Made by a program: the position numbers and the translations under genes
Source: Sandaracinus sp.
GTDB lineage: Bacteria > Myxococcota_A > Polyangia > Polyangiales > Houyiibacteriaceae
Assembly (NCBI GenBank): GCA_002699025.1
Contig: PABA01000232.1
Span: 58,398-122,397 of the forward strand
Length of the DNA: 64,000 bases
Direction of reading: 5' to 3'
The notes under the pieces: generated by a model
What the model saw: only the letters and a program-made list of their open reading frames with translations
Database searches by the model: none
Told to the model about the DNA's origin: nothing
Shown: one piece after another, positions 34,827-42,633 of the stretch
Layout: every line of letters begins with the position of its first letter
Position numbering within the stretch: position 1 is the stretch's first letter

Positions 34827-35786
34827 ATGACGACCCTGGACACCCGAGCGACCCCGCAGCACGACGCGGACGCGCCGGCCTCGCCGGAGCGCGCCCTCGA
34901 GGCGCTCCGTTGGGCCGGCGCCGTCGCCGAGAGCCACGCGCGCCTCGGCGAGCCCCCGGCCACGCCGGGCGAGGACGAGTGGCGCGCGGTCCCCGTCGAC
35001 ACCCTGCGCGAGCACCTCGACGCGATCCTCGTGGTGCGCGGTGAGGGCGTGGAGCACGGCCTCGAGGCCCTGCACCGCGTGGGCTTCTTCCGGGCGTGGC
35101 TCCCGGAGATCGAGGCCATGGTCGGCATGGGCGACGGCGAGTGGCGCCACAAGGACGTCTGGAAGCACACCAAGCAGGTCGTGAAGCAGGCCGTGCCGCG
35201 CCTGACCGTCCGCTGGGGCGCGCTCCTGCACGACATCGGCAAGCCGAAGACGCGGAAGATCGACGGCAAGGGCCGCGTGACCTTCTACGGGCATGCCGAG
35301 CTCGGGGCGAAGATGTTCCGTCGGAAGGTCGCGCGCCGGCTCGGCTTCCAGGGCGAGCTCAAGGACCGGGTGCACTTCCTGATCCTCTACCACCTCCGCC
35401 CGAGCCAGTACGACGCGGGCTGGACCGACGCCGCCGTGCGCCGCTTCTACAAGCAGATGGGCGAGGGCCTGACGGACCTCCTCGACCTCGGCCGGGCGGA
35501 CATCACGACCAAGCGGCCCGCGAAGCGCAAGCGGGGCGTGCGGAACATCGCCGACCTGAAGAAGCGCATCGACGGCATCCGCGCCGAGGACGAGAAGCCC
35601 AAGGCCCTGCCGAAGGGGCTCGGCGAGGCGATCATGGAGCGCTTCGGCATCCCGCCGAGCAAGCGCCTGGGCGACCTGATGAAGGCGCTCACGGCCGCGG
35701 TCGAGGACGGTGAGCTCGAGCGCCAGGACGACTACGAGAGCTACCTCGCGTTCCTGTCCGAGCACGCCGACCGCTTCGGCGTGTAG
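34827..35786 (+). CDS. HD-domain protein related to CCA-adding enzyme C-termini
   Basis: 319 aa. An HD phosphohydrolase domain starts near 85. His114 (VWKHTKQ) and the HD doublet His135-Asp136 in WGALLHDIGKPK are metal ligands, and FYGHAELGA supplies another histidine. The arrangement matches the HD half of tRNA nucleotidyltransferase/poly(A) polymerase proteins, but the nucleotidyltransferase half is absent. A basic linker (TKRPAKRKRG) lies before the C-terminal helices. It may act as a phosphodiesterase or phosphatase on RNA ends or nucleotides (inference). No signal peptide. Confidence 0.82.
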   Translation: MTTLDTRATPQHDADAPASPERALEALRWAGAVAESHARLGEPPATPGEDEWRAVPVDTLREHLDAILVVRGEGVEHGLEALHRVGFFRAWLPEIEAMVGMGDGEWRHKDVWKHTKQVVKQAVPRLTVRWGALLHDIGKPKTRKIDGKGRVTFYGHAELGAKMFRRKVARRLGFQGELKDRVHFLILYHLRPSQYDAGWTDAAVRRFYKQMGEGLTDLLDLGRADITTKRPAKRKRGVRNIADLKKRIDGIRAEDEKPKALPKGLGEAIMERFGIPPSKRLGDLMKALTAAVEDGELERQDDYESYLAFLSEHADRFGV

Positions 35787-35812
35787 TCCGCGCGGTGTTC
35801 TTGGGGGGATTA

Positions 35813-35850
35813 CCAGCGGGCCCTCGGCGCCGCCTTCGGCGGCGTCACAC
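35813..35850. repeat. short solitary copy of the 60.2-kb repeat head
   Basis: ccagcgggccctcggcgc, a cgccgcc-ttcg-type hairpin and ggcgtcacac closely match the first 40 bp of the tandem repeat at 60169. The two are 24 kb apart, so this is a dispersed family. Confidence 0.6.
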
Positions 35851-35928
35851 GGGTCGTGTTCGCGAAACGGGCGCGTGAGACGTCGACTCGCGCCTGCCGA
35901 CTCGGATATCGGGCCCGGCTTCTGGCGA

Positions 35929-35961
<33 letters not shown>

Positions 35962-35981
35962 TCGGGCGGCGCGTCCAAGCG

Positions 35982-36017
35982 CGAACGCCCCGGGGTCCGA
36001 GGACCGCGGGGCGTTCG
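35982..36017. terminator. bidirectional terminator between the HD gene and ftsZ
   Basis: cgaacgcccc and ggggcgttcg pair perfectly over 10 bp, with an inner ggtcc/ggacc stem. It sits between two convergent genes and is symmetric, so it could stop transcription from both sides. There is no long T-run. Confidence 0.75.
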
Positions 36018-36057
36018 TCGTGTCGAACGGCGGCGCTTCGTGGCCGCCGGGTCGCGC

Positions 36058-37287
36058 TCACTCGCTCGGGGCGGAGCTCCGGCGCATGTACGCGGGGATG
36101 TCGAGCACGGCCTCGTCGTGGAGGGCGCTGGCGCCGAAGGCGCGCGTGCCGGCGGCGGCGGCCGGCGCGGGGGCCGGGCGCTCGGCCGGACGGCGGCTCG
36201 GGCGGCTGGAGTCGCGGGTGCCGTAGGCGGAGGGCCGGGTGGCCTGCCGCGTGGCCTGCCGCACGGCCGAGCCGAGCGGGAGCGCCTGCCGCTGCTCGCG
36301 GTTCGACGCGACCTGCTGGCTCGCCTCCTCGAAGCCGGTCGCGATGACCGTGACCTTCACGAGGTCCTGCATGTCCGGGTCGGTGACGAGGCCGAAGATG
36401 ATCTCCGCCTCCTCGTGCGCCGCCTGCTGCACCAGGCTCGCGGCCTGCTCGATCTCGCGGAGCTTCACGTCCGGGCCGGCCGTGAAGTTGATCAGGATGC
36501 CCTGCGCGCCGTCGACGCTGATGTCGTCCAGCAGCGGCGAGTTGATCGCGATCTCCGCCGCCTCCTGCGCCCGGTGCTCGCCCTTGGCGTAGCCCGTGCC
36601 CATGAGCGCGCGCCCCTGGCTGCTCATGATCGTGCGCACGTCGGCGAAGTCGACGTTGATCATGCCATGCGTGGTGATCAGGTCCGAGATGCCCTGCACG
36701 GCCTGGAGCAGCACGTCGTCGGCGCGCTGGAAGGCGTCGAGCATGCTCAGGTCGTCGTCCCCGAGGCAGAGGAGCTTCTGGTTCGGGATCGTGATGATGC
36801 TGTCGACCGCGTCGCCCAGCTCGAGGATGCCGTTCGAGGCGTTCTTCGAGCGCTTCCGCCCCTCGAAGAGGAAGGGCTTGGTGACGACGCCGACCGTGAG
36901 CGCGCCCTGATCCCGCGCGACCTGCGCGATGATCGGCGCCGCGCCCGTGCCCGTGCCGCCGCCCATGCCGGCCGTCACGAAGACCATGTCGGCCCCCGCG
37001 AGCGAGTCGGCGATGCGCTGCACGTCCTCGAGCGCGGACTTCCGGCCCACGTCCGGGTTGCCCCCGGCGCCCAGCCCCTTGGTGAGCTGGGGCCCGAGCT
37101 GAATCTTGTTCGGCGCGAGGTTGCCCTCGAGGGCCTGCGCGTCCGTGTTCGCGGCGATGAACTCGACCCCTTCGAGGCCGCTCGTGATCATCGTGTTCAG
37201 CGCGTTGCCGCCGCAGCCGCCCACACCGACGACCTTGATGCGCGCCTGAAGCTCCGCGTCGTCCGCGAACTCGATCGAGATGGCCAT
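36058..37287 (-). CDS. ftsZ: cell-division GTPase FtsZ
   Basis: 409 aa. The tubulin signature GGGTGTG is at 109-115, the T7 catalytic loop NVDFADV at 211-217, and the N-terminal VGVGGCGGNALN motif at 20-31. A Pro/Ala/Arg-rich linker (about 335-385) leads to the conserved C-terminal peptide LDIPAYMRR, the usual docking site for FtsA/ZipA-type partners. It polymerises into the division ring. GGGAGGAAGG lies just upstream of the ATG. It follows ftsA with a 169-bp gap containing hairpins. Confidence 0.98.
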   Translation of the reverse strand: MAISIEFADDAELQARIKVVGVGGCGGNALNTMITSGLEGVEFIAANTDAQALEGNLAPNKIQLGPQLTKGLGAGGNPDVGRKSALEDVQRIADSLAGADMVFVTAGMGGGTGTGAAPIIAQVARDQGALTVGVVTKPFLFEGRKRSKNASNGILELGDAVDSIITIPNQKLLCLGDDDLSMLDAFQRADDVLLQAVQGISDLITTHGMINVDFADVRTIMSSQGRALMGTGYAKGEHRAQEAAEIAINSPLLDDISVDGAQGILINFTAGPDVKLREIEQAASLVQQAAHEEAEIIFGLVTDPDMQDLVKVTVIATGFEEASQQVASNREQRQALPLGSAVRQATRQATRPSAYGTRDSSRPSRRPAERPAPAPAAAAGTRAFGASALHDEAVLDIPAYMRRSSAPSE

Positions 37288-37412
37288 GCCCTTCCTCCCA
37301 GGTTGCGGGGTCGTTCCCCCGCTTTGGGGGCTCCTGCCCCCCGTGGATTCACCTTACGAATGCGGCCGGTTCGCCCTCCGGCACAGCACCCGTCATCATT
37401 CTTGATTCACGT

Positions 37413-37450
37413 GGATCGCGTGCGATCCGTATCGCGGCCGAATCGGCCGC
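37413..37450 (-). promoter_or_regulatory. two perfect inverted repeats between ftsA and ftsZ
   Basis: gcggccg-aat-cggccgc (37434-37450) and ggatcg-cgtg-cgatcc (37413-37428) lie 7 and 29 nt after the ftsA stop. They could attenuate read-through or bind a regulator. A further GC-rich hairpin-like stretch (ccccc...ggggg) lies near 37316-37341, before ftsZ. Confidence 0.5.
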
Positions 37451-37456
37451 AGACTC

Positions 37457-38704
37457 TCAGAAGACCTCGCGGAACCAGCTGCTGATGCGGCTCCCGAGGC
37501 TCGCGCCGGCCGGGCGGATCTCGCTCGGCAGGGGCTCCTCCTCCAGCTCGAAGGCCTCGTGGCGCTCGAGGTGGGCGGCCCCGTACTTCACGAGGCCCAC
37601 GCCGGTCGCGTAGGAGGGGCTGCGGACCACGTCGATGAGCCCACCGATGCCGGTCGGCGCCGCGCGGCGCACGGGCAGGTTCAGGACCCGCTCGGCGTGC
37701 TCGGGCATGCCGTCCAGGAGCGTCGTGCCCCCCGTGATCACCACGCCGCTCGCGAGCATGTCGGCGAAGCCGGTCTCGACGATGACGTGACGGCAGGCGT
37801 GGAAGATCTCCTCCACGCGCGGCTCGATGATGTCGCAGAGCACGCGGCGCGGGAGCACCCGCGGCGGGCGCCCGCCGACCGAAGGGACCTCGATGGTCTC
37901 GTCCTCGTCGATGAGCTCGGTCGAGGCGCAGCCGTACTTGATCTTGATGCGCTCGGCCTCGGCCATCGGCGTGCGGAGGCCCGTCGCGATGTCGTTCGTG
38001 AGGTTGATCCCGCCGATGGGGATGACCGAGGTGTGAACGACGGCGCCGTCCACGTAGATGATGATGTCGGTCGTGCCGCCGCCGATGTCGACCAGCGCGA
38101 CGCCGATCTCCTTCTCGTCCTCGCTCAGCACCGCGTCGGCGCTCGCGAGGGGCTGCAGGACCACGTCCGATACGTAGAGATCGCAACGCTCGGCGCACTT
38201 CTTCAGGTTGGCGACCGCCGTGGAGGCCGCGGTGACCATGTGGACCCGCGCCTCGAGGCGCACGCCGCTCATGCCGACGGGCTCCTTGATGCCGTCCTGG
38301 TCGTCGACGATGTACTCCTGCGGGAGCACGTGGAGCACCTGCCGGTCGCCGGGCAGCGGGATGGCCTTGGCCTGCTCGAGGACGCGCTCGACGTCCTCGC
38401 GAGTCACCTCGCGGGTCTGGATGGCCGCGACGCCCTCCTGGTTCATGCCGCGGACGTGGCTCCCGGCGATGCCGGCGTAGACCGCGTTGATCTCGACGCC
38501 CGCCATCGTCTCGGCCTGGTCGACCGCCGCGCGGATCGCCTGGACCGTCGACTCGATGTTCACGACGACGCCCTTCTTCAGGCCCTTCGCCGGCACCGAT
38601 CCGATCCCGATGATGTCGAGCCCTTCCTCGGTCTGTTCCGCCACGATGGCGCACACCTTGGTGGTGCCGAGGTCGAGTCCAGCGATGATGTCGTTTTCGG
38701 CCAT
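37457..38704 (-). CDS. ftsA: cell-division protein FtsA
   Basis: 415 aa, actin-fold ATPase that tethers FtsZ to the membrane. Phosphate-1 loop DLGTTKVCAIV lies at about 11-21, phosphate-2 region VDIGGGTTDI near 207, and the adenosine motif ASGVVITGGTTLLDGM near 325. The C-terminus ends SRISSWFREVF, the amphipathic membrane-targeting helix of FtsA. The ATG at 38704 has GGAG 8 nt upstream. It is transcribed before ftsZ, the usual dcw-cluster order, though other dcw genes are not next to it here. Confidence 0.97.
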   Translation of the reverse strand: MAENDIIAGLDLGTTKVCAIVAEQTEEGLDIIGIGSVPAKGLKKGVVVNIESTVQAIRAAVDQAETMAGVEINAVYAGIAGSHVRGMNQEGVAAIQTREVTREDVERVLEQAKAIPLPGDRQVLHVLPQEYIVDDQDGIKEPVGMSGVRLEARVHMVTAASTAVANLKKCAERCDLYVSDVVLQPLASADAVLSEDEKEIGVALVDIGGGTTDIIIYVDGAVVHTSVIPIGGINLTNDIATGLRTPMAEAERIKIKYGCASTELIDEDETIEVPSVGGRPPRVLPRRVLCDIIEPRVEEIFHACRHVIVETGFADMLASGVVITGGTTLLDGMPEHAERVLNLPVRRAAPTGIGGLIDVVRSPSYATGVGLVKYGAAHLERHEAFELEEEPLPSEIRPAGASLGSRISSWFREVF

Positions 38705-38739
38705 CCGATTCGCTCCAGGGAGGCTGCGTCCGACTTCGA

Positions 38740-38768
38740 CCTCTACACATCCGGGTCGGGGGGGACAA
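38740..38768 (-). promoter_or_regulatory. candidate ftsA promoter
   Basis: On the minus strand TTGTCC (38768-38763), a 17-bp spacer and TAGAGG (38745-38740). A run of seven T precedes it. The -10 is imperfect, so confidence is low. Confidence 0.35.
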
Positions 38769-38887
38769 AAAAAGTGCAAGACGCGATCGACTCGGCGATG
38801 GCGGGGCGAACGCGCGACGCCGCCCGACGAGGGGCCACGCCCCGTTCGGGGATTGCGGAACGGGACGAATTCGCCGGAGGATGCGTC

Positions 38888-39940
38888 ATGCCCACCTCGT
38901 CCGAGCTGCTGCTGGAGCTGAAGGAGCTCCTCGGGGAGACGCTCGGCGAGAAGTACGAGCTGCGCGAATTGCTCGGCGCGGGCGGGATGGGGGCCGTGTA
39001 CGCGGCGCGGAACCAGTGGACGAAGAAGGACGTCGCCCTGAAGGTCCTCATCGACCGGGGCGACGCGGACCGCGAGTCCGTGAAGCGGTTCAAGCGCGAG
39101 GCCCGGGCCGCCTCGCGCCTCGACCACCCGCACATCGTGCAGATCTTCGACCTCGGCCACGAGGAGGGGATGGGCTACTTCATCGTGCAGGAGCTCCTGC
39201 GCGGGGAGACCCTCTCGGACATGCTCGAGGAGGGTGCGCTCGGTCTGCGGGAGGCGCTGGAGGTCCTCGTGCCCATCGCGTCCGCGCTCCGGGAAGCGCA
39301 CGAGGCGGGCGTGGTCCACCGGGACCTGAAGCCCGCGAACATCTTCGTCGTGGAGACGTCCGAGGGGCGCACACCGAAGCTCATCGACTTCGGCATCAGC
39401 AAGATCGTGGCGAAGCACACGACGACCTCGGTCTCGGATCTGACGAAGGGCGCGACCATCGGCACGCTCGACTACATCTCGCCCGAGCAGGCCATCGGGG
39501 ACGAGGACGTCGGGCCGAAGACCGATGTGTGGGGCTTCGGCGCGGTGCTCTTCCGGACCCTCGCGGGGCGGCCGATGTTCGAGGCTCCCGGCCTCGGGGT
39601 GATCGGGAAGATCCTGAAGGAGGACGCGCCGCCGCTCCGCTCGGTGGCGCCCGAGGTGCCGGAGGACATCTCGGCGGCGGTCGCGAAGATGGTGCAGCGC
39701 GACGCCGCGGCGAGGCTTCCGAGCATGGGGGCGGCGCTGCGGGAGCTCCTCGGCGCCGAGAGCGTGCTGAAGGAGCCCTGGGGCCGCGAGCTCGCGCGGC
39801 GCTTCGCGGAAGACGTCGAGGGGGAGCTCCCCGAGATCCTCGAGGAGGAGCCGGAGCACGGCGGCGTGCCCCGCTGGGTCCCCTGGGTGATCGCCGCGGC
39901 CTGCGCCGGCCTCGCCGCCTGGGCCCTGCTCGGAACCTGA
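38888..39940 (+). CDS. Ser/Thr protein kinase with C-terminal membrane helix
   Basis: 350 aa; GGAGG lies 7 nt before the ATG at 38888. The kinase domain has GAGGMG (30-35), Lys52, HRDLKPAN (134-141), DFG (157-159) and ISPEQA. All catalytic residues are present. A short juxtamembrane stretch leads to one helix at about 330-348 (VPWVIAAACAGLAAWALLG) with essentially no outer domain. It therefore probably senses through partners or the membrane. It is divergent from ftsA, with 183 bp between starts, so a regulatory link to division is possible but unproven. Confidence 0.93.
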   Translation: MPTSSELLLELKELLGETLGEKYELRELLGAGGMGAVYAARNQWTKKDVALKVLIDRGDADRESVKRFKREARAASRLDHPHIVQIFDLGHEEGMGYFIVQELLRGETLSDMLEEGALGLREALEVLVPIASALREAHEAGVVHRDLKPANIFVVETSEGRTPKLIDFGISKIVAKHTTTSVSDLTKGATIGTLDYISPEQAIGDEDVGPKTDVWGFGAVLFRTLAGRPMFEAPGLGVIGKILKEDAPPLRSVAPEVPEDISAAVAKMVQRDAAARLPSMGAALRELLGAESVLKEPWGRELARRFAEDVEGELPEILEEEPEHGGVPRWVPWVIAAACAGLAAWALLGT

Positions 39941-39954
39941 GCCGGAGCACCGGC

Positions 39955-40080
39955 TTCGGTTGCTCGCTCGGGCTCGGGCGCCCCTCGGGCTCGGGCTTTG
40001 GCTCGGCCGCTCGCTCCCGCCCTCGCTGGGGCTACCGCTTCCGCTCGGGCGTCCGCTTCCGCCGAAGCTCCTCGCTCCGC
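39955..40080. repeat. degenerate hexamer tract (cgggct/cgctcg)n
   Basis: Imperfect ggctcg/cgctcg/cgcttc hexamers fill most of the 212-bp gap between the kinase and the creatininase-family gene, the same style as at 13825. Confidence 0.65.
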
Positions 40081-40117
40081 CCCGGCCGAGCCCCCGAATT
40101 CTGGCGCCTTCCGCCAT

Positions 40118-40146
40118 TTGACACTCGGTGCCAGGCGCATCAGAGT
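40118..40146 (+). promoter_or_regulatory. candidate promoter of the creatininase-family gene
   Basis: TTGACA (40118-40123), 17-bp spacer, CAGAGT (40141-40146), which ends 6 nt before the ATG at 40153. The -35 is perfect and the -10 weak. No ribosome site is seen. Confidence 0.45.
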
Positions 40147-40152
40147 GCCCCC

Positions 40153-41130
40153 ATGGACTACAGCACCCGGTCGACGAGCGCGCGCGTGCGCGAGTGGCAG
40201 TACCTCACGGGCCGCGACTTCGCCGAGATGGACCGGGCGCGCACGGTCGCCCTCGTGAGCTGCTCTCCGCTCGAGGTCCACGGCCCGCACCTCCCGGTGA
40301 TCACCGACAACTGGGAGGCCGAGGGCCTGGCGCTCCGGGCCATCGAGAAGCTCAGCGCGCGCTTCGACGACCTCGAGTTCGTGCACCTGCCGCCGATCTA
40401 CGTCGCGGCGGACGTCGTCCCCCAGCCGGGCTCCGTGATGTTCCGGCCGACGACCATCCTGCGCGTGCTCGAGGATCTCGGCCGCAGCCTCGCCAAGCAG
40501 GGCTTTCGGCACATCTGGGTGAGCAGCTTCCACGGCGGCCCGCGCCACTTCGTGCCCATCGAGCTCGCGGCGCATCGGACGAATGAGCGCTACGGCACCA
40601 AGATGGTCAGCGTCTTCTCGCTGATGATCGCCCGGCTGACGAACGGCGGCTCGGATCTGAAGAACGTGCTCGGGCAGCTCGAGGGGCTGACGCCGGAGGC
40701 GCTCGAGGGGGACACGCACGGCGGCGCGGTGGAGACGTCGATGATGCTGCACCTGCTGCAGAAGGCGGTCGACGCCGGCTACCGGGCCCTGCCGCGGAAG
40801 ACCGTCGACGCCTGGGTCGAGGCCCAGGGCGAGCCGCCGCTCTCCATGAGCTCGCTGAAGGAGCTGATGCGCGGCTTCAAGCACAAGCTGAAGTTCTTCG
40901 AGCGGGAGAGCTACACCGGCCAGCCGGGCATCGCGACGCCCGAGCTCGGCGAGCAGATGCTCGAGCGCCTGGCGGACGAGGCGTCGGCGGCGCTCGCGGA
41001 TCTCTGGACCGGCGACCTCGACCCGGCCGACTGCCACTCACCGCTCTGGAAGTACCGCTGGCTCTTCACCACGCCGGCCGTGGGCCAGCTCTTCGAGCGC
41101 GCCATCGGCTACCGCTCCCAGGTCTTCTGA
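40153..41130 (+). CDS. creatininase-family amidohydrolase
   Basis: 325 aa. EVHGPHLP (41-48) with Glu41, His43 and a later Asp52 match the metal site of the creatininase family, which reads EQHGPHLP in most members. SFHGG and GDTHGGAVETSMML are the family's second and third metal/substrate motifs. Members hydrolyse creatinine or cyclic amides in cofactor biosynthesis (e.g. mycofactocin MftE, FAPy deformylase). The substrate here is unknown, and the extended C-terminus (about 70 residues) is longer than usual. Cytoplasmic; no signal peptide. Confidence 0.88.
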   Translation: MDYSTRSTSARVREWQYLTGRDFAEMDRARTVALVSCSPLEVHGPHLPVITDNWEAEGLALRAIEKLSARFDDLEFVHLPPIYVAADVVPQPGSVMFRPTTILRVLEDLGRSLAKQGFRHIWVSSFHGGPRHFVPIELAAHRTNERYGTKMVSVFSLMIARLTNGGSDLKNVLGQLEGLTPEALEGDTHGGAVETSMMLHLLQKAVDAGYRALPRKTVDAWVEAQGEPPLSMSSLKELMRGFKHKLKFFERESYTGQPGIATPELGEQMLERLADEASAALADLWTGDLDPADCHSPLWKYRWLFTTPAVGQLFERAIGYRSQVF

Positions 41131-41218
41131 GCGAGCAGTCACCGCGAGGGAGCGCGGATAGCGAGCTTGCGAGCGGAAGACGCCCCGCGGCCCAGCTCGG
41201 AGGCTCGAAGAAGACCTC

Positions 41219-41623
41219 TCAGAAGCTCTGGTGCAGCGCGACGGCGACGAGGGCGAGCACCTTCTTCACCTCGTCCTCGTCGACGTTCGAGGCGACGTAG
41301 TCCGCGAGCGCCGGCTCGAGCTCGCGGAAGCGCGCGGCCGTGTCGCCCTGGCTCGCCTGATCGAGCTCCTCGAAGCCGAGCACGGGCAGCTCCTCGCGCG
41401 CGTGATACCGGCGGAAGCACTCGCTCAGCAGCTCCCCGTGGAAGGCCGTGTGGATCACGCCCTCCCCGCCGAGCTTCTCCGACTTCGCCGAGAGGTACTG
41501 GCTCACCACCGGCTGCGCCTGGACGAACTGCCCGACGGCGAGCTGCGCGTACTGCGGGTTCTCCATGCGGCTGGACACGTCCTTGACGACGACGGCGACG
41601 AGCTCCTCGGGGATGGCGGCCAT
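41219..41623 (-). CDS. small acidic helical hypothetical protein
   Basis: 134 aa from the ATG at 41623; TATCGT ends 8 nt upstream and no ribosome site is present. The product is fully helical (AQLAVGQFVQAQPVVSQYLS, then EDEVKKVLALVAVALHQSF) and acidic. No motif or family recognised. It is transcribed away from the methyltransferase gene at 41767, sharing a 143-bp divergent region. Reality is supported by composition and the start context. Confidence 0.65.
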   Translation of the reverse strand: MAAIPEELVAVVVKDVSSRMENPQYAQLAVGQFVQAQPVVSQYLSAKSEKLGGEGVIHTAFHGELLSECFRRYHAREELPVLGFEELDQASQGDTAARFRELEPALADYVASNVDEDEVKKVLALVAVALHQSF

Positions 41624-41766
41624 GGCCGAGCACGATACCAGCCCCACCCTCGCGGCGGCCTCGCTTTCCCGCCCAGGGACCTCGACCCGGCCCGCCGTGG
41701 CCCCCCTCACGCCGCGGCCGACCGCCGGCTTGGCCACCGCCCCGCGAGGTGGCAATGTGCGCCGTC

Positions 41767-42624
41767 ATGACGAGCACGAAGGAACAGATCGAGGTCTCGT
41801 ACGACGTCTCCAACGAGTTCTTCGAGCTCTGGCTCGACGAGAACATGCACTACACCTCGGCCAGCTTCCTGACCGGGGACGAGACGCTCGAGCAGGCTCA
41901 GATTCAGAAGTGCAAGATCCTCGCGGACTACGCGGAGATCGAGACCGACAGCCTCGCGCTCGACATCGGCTGCGGCTGGGGCGCCATGCTCGAGTACCTG
42001 GTGCGCGAGCGGGGCGTGAAGCGCGCCCACGGCATCACGCTCTCGACGGCCCAGTGCGACTGGATCCACGAGCAGAAGAAGCTCCCGGGCGTGAAGGCCA
42101 TCGTCTGCGACTACGCCGAGTACGAGCCGGAGGAGAAGTACGACGCGCTCGTCTCCATCGAGATGATCGACCACCTCTGCTCGCCCGAGCAGTCCCGCAA
42201 GGGCCTCGCCGTCGAGCTCTACCGGAAGTACTTCACGAAGGTCGCCGACTGGGTGAAGCCCGGCGCCTGCTTCGGCTTCCAGGCCATCCTCCGCAATCGG
42301 GTCCCGCGCTCGCGCAAGGATCTCGAGGACCTCGCCTTCACGGCCGACGTGATCTTCCCCGGCGGCCTGAACCCGCGCCTCGAGGAGCTCGTCGCCGCCG
42401 TGAACCCGCGCTGGGAGATCCTCGAGCTCCGCACGCAGCGCGAGAGCTACGGCAAGACCACCGCCGAGTGGCTCCGCCGCATGCGCTCCCACGAGGCGCA
42501 CATCCGCGAGAAGTGGGGCGACCAGCTCTTCGACGAGTACGAGCGCTACCTGGACACGACCGTGCGCGCCTTCGACGCCCACTGGTCGAGCGACGTCCAG
42601 ATGAAGCTCCGCCGCATCGACTGA
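41767..42624 (+). CDS. cyclopropane-fatty-acid-synthase-type methyltransferase
   Basis: 285 aa. The N-terminus EQIEVSYDVSNEFFELWLDE and MHYTSASF is the CFA/CmaA signature, followed by the SAM site ALDIGCGWGAMLEYL. Family members add a methylene from SAM to double bonds of phospholipid acyl chains; some methylate other lipids. At 285 aa it is mycolic-acid-synthase sized and lacks the long N-terminus of E. coli Cfa. I start at the ATG at 41767; a GTG at 41749 is in frame. It lies 9 nt before the sterol-reductase-family gene, so the two are almost surely one operon. Confidence 0.87.
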   Translation: MTSTKEQIEVSYDVSNEFFELWLDENMHYTSASFLTGDETLEQAQIQKCKILADYAEIETDSLALDIGCGWGAMLEYLVRERGVKRAHGITLSTAQCDWIHEQKKLPGVKAIVCDYAEYEPEEKYDALVSIEMIDHLCSPEQSRKGLAVELYRKYFTKVADWVKPGACFGFQAILRNRVPRSRKDLEDLAFTADVIFPGGLNPRLEELVAAVNPRWEILELRTQRESYGKTTAEWLRRMRSHEAHIREKWGDQLFDEYERYLDTTVRAFDAHWSSDVQMKLRRID

Positions 42625-42633
42625 GCCCGCTCC

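Noticed and set aside
41767..42624. The CFA-like enzyme as a sterol C24-methyltransferase
   Set aside because: The N-terminal YDVSNEFFELWLDENMHY pattern is that of cyclopropane synthases; the sterol methyltransferase hallmark regions were not seen. A lipid other than an acyl chain is still possible.
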